Shown: positions 35,530 through 45,300 of the stretch, in pieces
Position numbering within the stretch: the first letter of the stretch is position 1
How the letters are laid out: each line of letters opens with the position of its first letter
NCBI GenBank assembly: GCA_947303395.1
Contig: CAMYYD010000010.1
Span: 23,265-87,264, forward strand
Direction of reading: 5' to 3'
Length of the DNA stretch: 64,000 nucleotides
Source: an uncultured Bacteroidales bacterium
GTDB lineage: Bacteria > Bacteroidota > Bacteroidia > Bacteroidales > F082
Position numbers and translations under genes: made by a program
Notes under the pieces: generated by a model
Seen by the model: the letters and a program-made list of their open reading frames with translations, nothing else
Databases searched by the model: none
Told to the model about the DNA's origin: nothing

Positions 35530-38397
35530 TTATTTGGTGTCGCAAACGAGTCGAACAGCACACTGTATATGTCGCTCGCAATCATCGTTAGCCTTTGTGG
35601 TTTTAGATGTGAATTTTACTATCTTCGCTATTCCACCTTCAGCATTTGTAGATGACCAATAGTCGCCACCATAATAATTACCGCCCCACTGTTCCCTGTT
35701 CCTTTGTGATGTTTCCGGTAAGAAAACAGCACCTTTTGCCTCAAATATGCCTGTCCAGTCAGTTAACGTTATGCTATTGCCCCAATATGATACATTAGGC
35801 TTATTTGTATTTATTAAATTATAAGTATTTTCGTCCCAATTGTCTGGAAGCAATACTACTCCTTTCACCCCGTCAACTGTCGCTTTTGCATATCTGACAC
35901 CGCTTCTTGTGCTGCGTTGCTCGAAAACATAATACCATTCGGCTGCTGTTAAAGTACGCCATTTTTTATATCCGCCATTGGAAATAGTATTTTCGCCCCA
36001 ATCACGAAATGAATTGTACAACATGTCTTTCTCAGAATCTTTAGTCGGATTATTACCTGTTCCCCAACCAAACAATCCCTGCCAACCATTACTTCTTGTC
36101 CATGAATCAATCACTTGCCATTCTTGCAGCTCAGCGAAACGCCATTGTTTTGTTTGAGGATTATATTGCAAATTACCTTTGGAAAAAGACACTGTTTTGC
36201 CATTGCTTACTGAAAAAGCATTTGTGTAATTCCTGTCTGATACATCATTTGAAGATGTTGTTGAAGATGGTTTTGCTTGATTTTTGTTTAGATTTAGCGA
36301 TGGATCTATAACAAGACGCAAGCCCATATAAAAATCCACCTGATTATATGGAGTCGGTTTCTTATCATTAGACATATCATGTCTATATGTCACTCTGTTA
36401 CAATCTTCAGTATTAAAGCATGAACCACCTCTAAGAACATGATACTTGATGTTATCGGAAGGCTCTATATCGTATCTGTCTATGTACAATTCCTGACACC
36501 ATTCCGCCACATTGCCACTCATGTCGTATAGTCCCAATTCGTTGGGATTTTTTGTTCCGACAAGCTGAGATTTCGGATTATTTTTTCTTCCCTTATCTTT
36601 TGAATTTTCTACATACCATGATACTTCGTCGATATTGTCACATCCACTATACTTAAACCCTTGTCTTCGGTTACCACCTTTTGCGGCATATTCCCATTCT
36701 GCCTCAGTAGGCATACGGAAATTTTCACCTGTTATTTCATTTAACTTTTTAATAAACAGTTGTGCATTATCCCAAAAGACAGGATATGCTGGATAATTGT
36801 CACCCATACCACGGTCTTTTTTTATACCATTAATATTGCCTGGACTAGGAATATCTCCCATAACTGCAGCCCACAATTTTTGCGTTACCTCAAATTTTCC
36901 TATATAAAAATCGTTAACCGTTTCACTATGTGCAGGCTTCTGGTTATCAAGGCAGTCATTGCAGCCCATTGTAAAAGCGCCGCCCTTGACAGGTACCATC
37001 TCAAACGAAACACCGTTAGCCGTGAAAGTCAGATTATTCTGGTTTAGCGAGGCGCTGGCGGTTGTATTGGTCTGTGTCGTCGTCACTGTAGTTTGTGACG
37101 AAGCCGTCGTTTGAGTCATAGCCACTCGTGTAAGATTCTCGTTGAGATTCAATTTGTTTTTCTCGTCAATCGTTATGGTTTTGGTCAGCGTTTTATAGCC
37201 CTCCTTCTCGAGTTTGAGTTCATGCGTACCAATCAGCACATTAGTCAAGATTTTCGGGGTTGCCCCGCACAATTTGCCATCGATGAAAATAGCAGCTTCC
37301 ATTGGGCTTGAATTAATGTCGAGAGTGCCATAAACAGGCTCTGGATTTGGTATCACAATAACCTCGTCCTTGCCAAGCACCAGCTGCATATTTTTTATTG
37401 AGGTCTTATGCGATGCTTTCTTTGCCTCAAACACATGGATACCATCTGACAATTTACCGTTCCAGCTACCTTTCCCTTTATGTTCATTGTCAACATAAAT
37501 ATCTGACTGTGAATCTGTTGTGATAGAAACATTAACAAAACTGGCAACCATATTTATAACAGCTTGCACTGTGTTACCATCAGTAACAGTGAAAGTCCTC
37601 TCTATCGGAGTATACATCTCTTTTATCACCCTTACTTTATGGTCTCCACTCAGCAAAGCCGCTGATTTATATGGAGTTTGACCAACTTTTTTTCCATCAA
37701 TATAAACAATGGCGCCGCTCTCTGGCATGCTGGTCACGTTGAGATAACCGAAAGCCGGACGCAACTTCTTCTCAATAACAGTATTGAAGCCTTCCTTCTC
37801 GCTTATAGTCACCTCACCGGTTTCACTGTGATAAAACTCACATTCCACTCGCCAGCTGTGTTTCTCTCCTGCTATAAACGACTTGGCGCACTCTTTTTCG
37901 CCGACAAAAACATCGTCGATATAAATTGCAGCATTAGGTTGGTCTGTTTTGATAATCAAGTAGTTAAACACCTCTTTTACTGGTTCGGCTGGTACGTATG
38001 ATTTGTAAACAAGCGTCATCTCATACCCTTTCTTCGGTTGAAGGTCGTAGGGCAAAGTAAACTCGTATGTACTGAATTCAGGATGTGAAATTTTAAGATA
38101 TGTGGCATATTTAGCTGTGAGATATACCCAAACTTCGCCAACTTTATATTCAAGCATGATGAAAGTGCCGCCATTACCTTCAAAAAGTAATTCTCGTCGC
38201 TGCTTGTCGGAAATATTTTCAGTTCTAACCTTAATAACAGCGAAAGGCAGATAGTTATCATCAGTCTGGTAATCTGGGTCGGGATTGGTATTCACAAAAC
38301 CTACGCACTCCTTGAAAGATTCGGGCTTTACCTCAAGTTGAGCGAATGCCGAAACCGATAAAAATATTACAAAAAACAAAAATAATAGTCTTTTCAT
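35530..38397 (-). CDS. Secreted multidomain protein: PEGA repeats, FGE/SUMF1-like domain and FISUMP-like C-terminus
   Basis: The 955-residue protein begins with a signal peptide at the ATG 38397 (MKRLLFLFFVIFLSVSAFAQ); the open frame runs 26 codons further but without signal features. Residues about 140-430 contain four PEGA-type modules (units like ITTDSQSDIYVDNEHKG and INSSPMEAAIFIDGK). A Thr-rich linker follows. Then comes a formylglycine-generating-enzyme fold (MVPVKGGAFTMGC, RMPTEAEWEYAAKGG, LYDMSGNVAEWC, VLRGGS). The last about 210 residues resemble Fibrobacter-succinogenes-major-type domains (RTLTAAEWYYVF, AVRLVCD). In the RGGSCFNTEDC segment the two cysteines are not spaced as in catalytic FGE, so an enzymatic role is doubtful and a structural or binding role more likely. 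It follows the PNGase F gene by 38 nt. Confidence 0.82.
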   Translation of the reverse strand: MKRLLFLFFVIFLSVSAFAQLEVKPESFKECVGFVNTNPDPDYQTDDNYLPFAVIKVRTENISDKQRRELLFEGNGGTFIMLEYKVGEVWVYLTAKYATYLKISHPEFSTYEFTLPYDLQPKKGYEMTLVYKSYVPAEPVKEVFNYLIIKTDQPNAAIYIDDVFVGEKECAKSFIAGEKHSWRVECEFYHSETGEVTISEKEGFNTVIEKKLRPAFGYLNVTSMPESGAIVYIDGKKVGQTPYKSAALLSGDHKVRVIKEMYTPIERTFTVTDGNTVQAVINMVASFVNVSITTDSQSDIYVDNEHKGKGSWNGKLSDGIHVFEAKKASHKTSIKNMQLVLGKDEVIVIPNPEPVYGTLDINSSPMEAAIFIDGKLCGATPKILTNVLIGTHELKLEKEGYKTLTKTITIDEKNKLNLNENLTRVAMTQTTASSQTTVTTTQTNTTASASLNQNNLTFTANGVSFEMVPVKGGAFTMGCNDCLDNQKPAHSETVNDFYIGKFEVTQKLWAAVMGDIPSPGNINGIKKDRGMGDNYPAYPVFWDNAQLFIKKLNEITGENFRMPTEAEWEYAAKGGNRRQGFKYSGCDNIDEVSWYVENSKDKGRKNNPKSQLVGTKNPNELGLYDMSGNVAEWCQELYIDRYDIEPSDNIKYHVLRGGSCFNTEDCNRVTYRHDMSNDKKPTPYNQVDFYMGLRLVIDPSLNLNKNQAKPSSTTSSNDVSDRNYTNAFSVSNGKTVSFSKGNLQYNPQTKQWRFAELQEWQVIDSWTRSNGWQGLFGWGTGNNPTKDSEKDMLYNSFRDWGENTISNGGYKKWRTLTAAEWYYVFEQRSTRSGVRYAKATVDGVKGVVLLPDNWDENTYNLINTNKPNVSYWGNSITLTDWTGIFEAKGAVFLPETSQRNREQWGGNYYGGDYWSSTNAEGGIAKIVKFTSKTTKANDDCERHIQCAVRLVCDTK

Positions 38398-38435
38398 ATA
38401 AAAATTATCTTGTAAATAAACAATAATCAAAACAA

Positions 38436-40127
38436 TTATTCCAAATTTCCTATAAGCACTCCGCTCACCATCCAATGTGAGAAGCTGCCGCCTTCGTCAG
38501 CACCTTGAGGGATAGCTATTGTAATGGTATGATGTCCAGGTTTTAAATCGTTCAAGTCGAAATATACAGGGTTTGTTGCCGTTCCAGGACACCAGCCGGA
38601 ACGCGACAAATCGGATGATGACACTCCGTTCCAGAAATTGCCTGAAACAGGGTTAAACTCACGGTAAGTCGCACAGTCACAACGCCATGGAGTGTATTTG
38701 AACACTTTCTCACCATCAATAATGATAGTGTTTTCTTTCGGGTTGAACTCATCGCCTCCACCCCAGCCTCCATGACCGGTTGTGATATATCTAAGTCTAA
38801 GATTCTCAACGCCTTCTGGAATATCAAACTCAACCTTTAAACTATCCGTTTGGAACAGTCGCCCGTAATTCTGTCCCGACATCTCCATCACATTGCAGGT
38901 GTTGAACAATGGCAGGCTCCAACGACAGTTTTTCGAAATATCACCGTCATAATCCTGCGGATATGCCACCAAATCGAGCGATACCTTATGTCCGCCGCCG
39001 TCATAATTGCCGATGAACGCACCAATCAAAACATCGCCTGAGAGACGATCGGAAAGCTCTGTAACCTCCATCTTGTAATAAGCCTCATCCTGCCATTCAA
39101 GACCGTCAATCTGCACCCTGTCGTTGAAGTGATTCACACCAAACGGAGTGAAAAACCTCATTAGCTCCACAACAGGCATATAGTCGTCAGTCAGGCTGAT
39201 TCCTTGATACTTTTTTCCATTTTTATCATATTGATACGGAATAACTTGAATACTATCTATTAAAGCATTACTTAAAGATAGTTTTCTATCCATTGGAATG
39301 ACAAAAACAGAGCCGGAACGGTCGTAAGCGTCGCCATTTGAACGCTGATGCAGCTCCGCAAAAATCTGATAATGCTCTGGCAAAACGGGCAAGTTCACCC
39401 GTTTCAAAATGATGGTTCCCCATGAAAAATGTAGCACCGTATCGAACGGAATCTCGCCATTGAATTTATCTATTTTCGCAAAATGAATCTGCTCGTCGTC
39501 GAAAATTTTCGTACGCACAATCAGCTTGTCCTTATTTATCTGGTTCAGCTCCTTCCCTGTCTTCCTAACTCCAAGATTATCAGGAATTAAACTCTTTTTC
39601 AGCTTCTTGTCTTTCTTTATTGACTTCAAATCCATGATACGGTTTCCGTTTATCGCCTGACGAACCATCACGCCTTTCAGATAGCCGCGCGATGTAACCG
39701 GAGAAGCGTCAAAACCAAGGCTTTCTGTCATCCAGACCTCAATTGTATTAGAATTGATCGAAGTTTTGTATTTCTTGCAGTCGTAACCCAAAATCTTCTC
39801 AGCACCGACTTCTTTAAACTCTACATCGTTAGTTTTCAACGAGTAAGCATAAAAATACGATTCACCATCCTGATAATTCATCTGGATATATACCGAATCC
39901 AAGTCATAATCCACGTACGTGAAATCTGTCGAAACACCATCAATGAGCTTTCCTTTAAACTCTTGGATATCATTGATTTTCAATTGATTTTTAAATCTTT
40001 GAACTTCACGGAAAGTAGTGTCTCCGCTATCAGATCCGAGCATATATGATTGATAAACAAGGCGTTGCTGTGCAGCCATCGTCATCACGGCAAAGAAGAC
40101 ACCTAATAATATTATTGTACGTTTCAT
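38436..40127 (-). CDS. PNGase F-like peptide-N-glycosidase with N-terminal domain, exported
   Basis: The 563-residue protein has a signal peptide from the ATG 40127 (MKRTIILLGVFFAVMTMAAQ). Residues about 25-200 form an N-terminal domain with KILGYDCKKYKT, like the extra domain of PNGase F-II-type enzymes. The C-terminal half is clearly PNGase F: MRFFTPFGVNHFNDR, TTGHGGWGGGDEF, FNPVSGNFWNGVSSSD, GWCPGTATNPVYFDLNDL and IAIPQGADEGGSFS. The E of GGDEF corresponds to the catalytic glutamate of the family. It removes asparagine-linked glycans from glycoproteins. It is divergent from the S9 peptidase gene through an overlapping promoter pair, suggesting joint expression for glycoprotein breakdown. 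Confidence 0.88.
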   Translation of the reverse strand: MKRTIILLGVFFAVMTMAAQQRLVYQSYMLGSDSGDTTFREVQRFKNQLKINDIQEFKGKLIDGVSTDFTYVDYDLDSVYIQMNYQDGESYFYAYSLKTNDVEFKEVGAEKILGYDCKKYKTSINSNTIEVWMTESLGFDASPVTSRGYLKGVMVRQAINGNRIMDLKSIKKDKKLKKSLIPDNLGVRKTGKELNQINKDKLIVRTKIFDDEQIHFAKIDKFNGEIPFDTVLHFSWGTIILKRVNLPVLPEHYQIFAELHQRSNGDAYDRSGSVFVIPMDRKLSLSNALIDSIQVIPYQYDKNGKKYQGISLTDDYMPVVELMRFFTPFGVNHFNDRVQIDGLEWQDEAYYKMEVTELSDRLSGDVLIGAFIGNYDGGGHKVSLDLVAYPQDYDGDISKNCRWSLPLFNTCNVMEMSGQNYGRLFQTDSLKVEFDIPEGVENLRLRYITTGHGGWGGGDEFNPKENTIIIDGEKVFKYTPWRCDCATYREFNPVSGNFWNGVSSSDLSRSGWCPGTATNPVYFDLNDLKPGHHTITIAIPQGADEGGSFSHWMVSGVLIGNLE

Positions 40128-40138
40128 TTTGAAAAATT

Positions 40139-40170
40139 TTTGCAAAGTTAAAAATAATCCCGTACATTTG
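40139..40170 (+). promoter_or_regulatory. Promoter of the S9 peptidase gene (half of a nested divergent pair)
   Basis: TTTG at 40139-40142, a 20-nt spacer, then TACATTTG at 40163-40170. The element overlaps almost completely with the opposing PNGase F promoter. Confidence 0.65.
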
Positions 40171-40174
40171 CAAA
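40143..40174 (-). promoter_or_regulatory. Promoter of the PNGase F gene (half of a nested divergent pair)
   Basis: On the minus strand: -33 TTTG at 40174-40171, a 20-nt spacer and -7 TAACTTTG at 40150-40143. Each -33 box directly abuts the -7 box of the other promoter in a TTTGCAAA site. Confidence 0.65.
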
Positions 40175-40202
40175 ATAAAATGACAAATCAAATATTTTTA
40201 AT

Positions 40203-42275
40203 ATGAGAAGATTACTATTACCTATCGCATTGATTATGTTAATGTTACAGTCATGCGGTGACGCTTCGAAGCCGAAAGCTCCGGTGCGTGAAAACATCAA
40301 ACTCACATCCGACATCCAAACTCCTGAAGTGCTTTGGAGCATGGGCAGAATCGGCGAATTTTCGGTCTCAGCCGACGGTTCAACGGTCGTTTACAACGTA
40401 ACAGATTACGACGTTGCCAGCAACAAAGGATTCTCAAGGATTTACATCATGGATGCTTACGGCAATAACCTGAAATGTCTCACAACTGGCAGTTTCAGCG
40501 AATACAGCCCGACATTCACACCTTCAGGCAGCATCGCCTTCATGACAGCAACAAGCGGCGACATGCAGCTTTGGGAGATGGACATTCAGGGTAAAAATCG
40601 TAAGCAAATCACTGATATTCAAGACGGTATCACTGGCTTTAAGTACAGTCCTGATGGCAATTACATAGTATATTCAGCTGAGGTGAAAATCAAGGAAACC
40701 GTTGCCGACATCTACCCTGACCTTCAGCTTTCGTCAGGAAGAATCAACAACGATTTGATGTATCGCCATTGGGATCAATGGGTTGACACTTACAGTCATC
40801 TGTTCGTTGCAAAACTCGATAACGGCATAGTTACCAACGGTATAGACATCCTCTATGGCGAACCTTGGGAGTCACCGGTTAGACCTTGGGGTGGCATGGA
40901 ACAGGTTGCATGGACCGAAGACAACAGTGCTGTGCTTTACTGCTGCCGCAAGAAAGTTGGTAAAGACTACGCAACATCAACAAACACTGATGTTTACAGA
41001 TATAACATCGCTGCTGCAATGACTGCAAACCTCACTGAAGGCATGATGGGTTACGACCTCAACATCAGCGTGGCTCCGACAGGCAACAAAATGGCTTGGG
41101 AAAGCATGGAACGCGACGGCTATGAGGCTGATAAACAAAGACTTTACGTCATGGATCTGGCAACTGGTGAGAAAACCGACTACAGCATTGGCTTCGACCA
41201 GAACTCGACATCTCTGACATGGTCAGCTGACGGAACTAAGATTTATTTCATCAGCGACATCCACGCCACCGATCAGGTTTATGAGCTGAACCTCAACACT
41301 GGCACAATCCGCAGGATTACCAACGGAAAACATAACTTCGTGTCGTTGGCAGTGGCTGGCGACAAACTCATTGGCGGTCAGCAATCAATGAGCCACCCAA
41401 CTGAGTTGTACAGCATCGATCCGAAGAGCGGTGAATTCAAGCCGATAACACATGTTAACGATAACATTTTCAAGCAGTTAACTACCGCTGAAGTCGAAGA
41501 ACGCTGGATTAAGACCACCGACGACAAGATGATGCTAACATGGGTTATCTATCCGCCTCATTTCGACAAAAACAAGAAATACCCTACCCTTCTTTATTGC
41601 GAAGGCGGTCCGCAAAGCACAGTGAGCCAGTTTTGGTCATATCGTTGGAACTTCCAGCAAATGGCTGCTAATGGCTACATCGTGGTCGCTCCTAACAGAC
41701 GCGGTCTGCCAGGCTTTGGTCAGGCATGGAACGAGGAAATCAGCGGTGACTACGGCGGACAGTGCATGAGAGATTATCTTTCAGCTATTGACGCACTCGC
41801 AAAAGAGCCTTTCGTTGACGAAGACAGACTTGGTGCTGTTGGCGCAAGTTTCGGCGGTTTCTCGGTGTTCTGGCTCGCTGGTCATCACGATGGTCGTTTC
41901 AAGGCTCTCATCGCCCACGACGGTATGTTTAACCTTGATGCTCAATATCTTGAGACCGAAGAAATGTGGTTCGTAAACTGGGATCTCGGCGGTCCATACT
42001 GGGACAAAGAAAATCCTGTGGTTCAGTGGTCATACTCAAATTCACCGCATTTGTTTGTCGACAAATGGACTGCTCCAATCATGGTCATCCATGGCGGTTT
42101 AGACTACAGAATCTCTTACACTCAAGGCATGCAGGCTTACAATGCTGCTGTTTTACGCGGCATTCCTGCAGAATTCCTCTATTTCCCGGATGAAAATCAC
42201 TGGGTTTTGAAACCTCAAAACGGAATTTTGTGGCAACGCAGATTCAAAAACTGGCTTGACACTTATTTAAAATAA
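40203..42275 (+). CDS. S9 family (prolyl oligopeptidase/acylaminoacyl peptidase type) lipoprotein
   Basis: The 690-residue protein begins with a lipoprotein signal (LLLPIALIMLMLQSC, lipobox LQSC). A seven-bladed-propeller-like region follows (about 40-400, with repeated YSPDGNYIVYS-type units). Then comes an alpha/beta hydrolase domain with GASFGGFSVFW (nucleophile S549), HGGLDYRI (D634) and DENHWV (H666), the usual Ser-Asp-His triad. It would cleave short peptides at the cell envelope, often after proline or releasing acylated or dipeptide ends. It is divergent from the PNGase F gene, fitting a joint role in glycoprotein degradation. Confidence 0.92.
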   Translation: MRRLLLPIALIMLMLQSCGDASKPKAPVRENIKLTSDIQTPEVLWSMGRIGEFSVSADGSTVVYNVTDYDVASNKGFSRIYIMDAYGNNLKCLTTGSFSEYSPTFTPSGSIAFMTATSGDMQLWEMDIQGKNRKQITDIQDGITGFKYSPDGNYIVYSAEVKIKETVADIYPDLQLSSGRINNDLMYRHWDQWVDTYSHLFVAKLDNGIVTNGIDILYGEPWESPVRPWGGMEQVAWTEDNSAVLYCCRKKVGKDYATSTNTDVYRYNIAAAMTANLTEGMMGYDLNISVAPTGNKMAWESMERDGYEADKQRLYVMDLATGEKTDYSIGFDQNSTSLTWSADGTKIYFISDIHATDQVYELNLNTGTIRRITNGKHNFVSLAVAGDKLIGGQQSMSHPTELYSIDPKSGEFKPITHVNDNIFKQLTTAEVEERWIKTTDDKMMLTWVIYPPHFDKNKKYPTLLYCEGGPQSTVSQFWSYRWNFQQMAANGYIVVAPNRRGLPGFGQAWNEEISGDYGGQCMRDYLSAIDALAKEPFVDEDRLGAVGASFGGFSVFWLAGHHDGRFKALIAHDGMFNLDAQYLETEEMWFVNWDLGGPYWDKENPVVQWSYSNSPHLFVDKWTAPIMVIHGGLDYRISYTQGMQAYNAAVLRGIPAEFLYFPDENHWVLKPQNGILWQRRFKNWLDTYLK

Positions 42276-42283
42276 AAGATTTT

Positions 42284-42314
42284 GGGGGAAGGGTTAGTAA
42301 TTATACCCTTTCCC
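42284..42314. terminator. Hairpin between convergent S9 peptidase and PPDK-like genes
   Basis: GGGGAAGGGT (42285-42294) can pair with ACCCTTTCCCC (42304-42314) with one bulge. The surrounding AAAAGAT/ATCTTTT can extend it. It overlaps the PPDK-like stop. Confidence 0.45.
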
Positions 42315-45300
42315 CATTTTCATCTTTTCTGTTTGATAATGACCAAGATAAACCAAACCAAGATTACCGTCGATAGCAATTTTATCGCCCATCTGAATCT
42401 TATGGCCGTTTAACTCGGCGCAATGTTTCTCGTCGTTGACCATCAACTCGACACAACTCACAACGCACACTTTTCCAAGACGCACTGCAGTGACAGCAGC
42501 ATGTGATGTAGCACCTCCACGAGCCGTCAACAAACCGTCTGTATCGAAAATCAAACCGATATCATCAGGAACTGTGTCAGGACGAACCAAGATTACGTTT
42601 TCATTCGGATTTTCTTTGCGTAACGTCTTGATATCCTGCTCATTAAATGCAACAAGACCGTTCATGGCACCACCGCCGATTCCCATTCCTCTTCCGATTT
42701 GGTTCATCTCTGTAGGCGACTGAACGAAAGCATTGACTGTGTCTTCAAGCTTCAAATCTTGGTCGCGAATTTGCAAAATATGGAAATCCTCAGGCTTGTC
42801 GGATTCAAACGTAAACTCCATCTCTTGAGGGGCATAACCGAGGTCTTCAGTCAGCGTTGTAGCTATTGAATAAATCTTTTTGTAAATCTCCGGAAGTGCA
42901 GTCTGCATTGACGGTCCCTCGAGATTTGCGGCAATACGCTGCGTCTCACCAATCGGCAATGGTTTCACCAAACCTCCAACGATATCCTCACCCTGACTTC
43001 TCATTGTGAAATCACCGTAAAGATGCACGCCTGGACGCTCACGATGCGGATTTTGTGTAAACACCACTCCTGTTCCCGACACTTCGCTGATGTTTCCGTA
43101 AATCATCTGCTGCACAATGACGGCAGTTCCCCAGTTTTCGGAAATACCTAAATGACGACGATATGCCAGCGCGCGCTCTGAGTTCCACGAATCGAACACC
43201 ATGTTAACGCAGCCGATAATCTGTTTAAACGGATCTTGCTCCAACTCCACCCCATGTTCCTTCAGGATCTCCTTGTAAGAATAGGCCATCTCGCGCATCT
43301 GCTCCGCCTTGAAATCGACTTTCTGCTTGACTTTATACTTCGATTTGAATCGGTTTATTTCTTCATCGAAAAAGTCACGATGAATGCCTTTCGCCATACC
43401 CCAACTTTGCAGGAAACGACGGTACGAATCCCAGATTGCCCAAGCATTTTCTGATTTTTCCGCAATCTTCTCGACAAGTTCGTCATTCAAACCGACATTC
43501 AAGAATGTATCCATTGCGCCTGGCATCGAGATGGCGGTACCTGAGCGCACCGAGACGAGCAGCGGCACATCAGGGCTGTTGAATTTCCTTCCGCTGATAC
43601 GTTCCAGCTCCTCCATGAAATGTTTCAGCATGCCGTGAATCTCACTTCTCAGCTCAGGAATGGCGTTGATGGTGTCGTTACGACGGAACGCTTCTGTTGT
43701 GATTACAAATCCAGGAGGCACTGGCAACCCCTTTAAATACAAGGTTTTCAGGTTATTCGCCTTGTTGCCGATAAACACCTGATTATCCATTTTCGGCGTC
43801 GATTCCCAAAACGGACTTATCAGCATCTCAGAGTTGTATGTCATGATGTCGCTGATGAGTTTCGGATCGAGCGTCGACTCCATGGTTCTCAACGAGTTAA
43901 GTATTCTACCGATGAAATTATCAAGCGGCTGCATCAAGAAAGCATCCGAAAGCATGTCGCGGTGAAATTCCTCCGATTTCTTACTGATTAATGCCACTGT
44001 GTCGCGCTCGTTGAGCCTATTATCCGGGTCGAAAAGCTGCGGTATGACAACCTTCAGTGGATACTCATACGACTTCAGGAAGTACTTGATAATTATACGT
44101 CTAACGTCTTCCGCGATGAACTGGAAGATATTGATGTACTGGCCGAACGAGAAGCTTCGTGATGTCAAACTGTAACGCAACATATCGAGTTTCGAGTTGA
44201 AACTCTGGTTTGTGATTCCGTCGAGGGCCAATCCGTCGCGGAAATATCTCAAAATGATGTAAATCTGATTCAACGTCCGTTCGGAAATATATTCGAGATT
44301 GATACTCTGTACCACCTTCTCCATTAGCTGCGTCGCCACACGTTCGAGTCTGAAAGTCAAGCCCATAGCCTCGAATTTATTCTCACGATAAGTGCCGTAC
44401 ATCGACGGAATTCCAATTGCAATATGGCGTTTATGATAGATGTTTTCCCAGCCTTCGCTCTGCTCCGGATTGAAAATTATCTCTTTCAGCTTGTTCATGA
44501 AGACATAAATCATGCTCAGCGACTTGCCGAAATTCTTCTCTTTATAAACCTTTTCGAAATCGTCGATATCCTTGTCCGGAATGAACGGGAAATTGCGCAA
44601 CGACGCGAAAATATTGACACTTTCAAAGCTGTATTTCTCGCGAAGATAAGCATACAGGTCGCGGATGTCCATCAATCTCAAATGCTCACGCTGATAAAAC
44701 TCTTCAGCTAAACTGATTTTGTCGGCCGCTTTTTTAATCAAGCTTTCATAATCGTCGCGCGAAAGCATCAGTATATCCTCAGGATTCAGACACGAAATCT
44801 CGCACATAGTCTGCACGAGATTGTGGACATGAACGAAGTATTCGCTTTCCATGTCGATTGCCTCGAACACGTTGTTTGGCAGAATCGGTCTCAAATCTTC
44901 CAAATTGCCATCGCTCCAGAACTTGAATACATCAAAAGTCAAGTCGATGAGGGTGTTATTGCTCTCTGTGTGAACCTGTTTCCTCAAAAAGTGCACGAGT
45001 TTATCCTGTCGGAATCCGATTTCGTCCATATTGGTTGTGACGTTACGAATCTCGCCCTCTGCCCCTATCTCATTGAAATACACAGGGAAAATGCGTGCCA
45101 GCTGCTTCACCTTTTTATAATAAGGCGTTATGTTGGAGTTCAGAATCTTCGTGATTTCGCGCTGGAAAAGGTCAGTGTCGCTGATGAAAATGCCACCCAG
45201 TTTCAGGTTGACAATCAGCGAAGAAAGCAATTTGTCGAGAGGCGTTTTTGAGTATTCAATAAGCTCTAGCCAAACACGTATATTCTTGATATGGTCTTTA

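Noticed and set aside
35530..38397. Annotating the protein as an active formylglycine-generating enzyme
   Set aside because: The cysteine pair is not in the expected positions and no sulfatase is adjacent, so only the fold is claimed.
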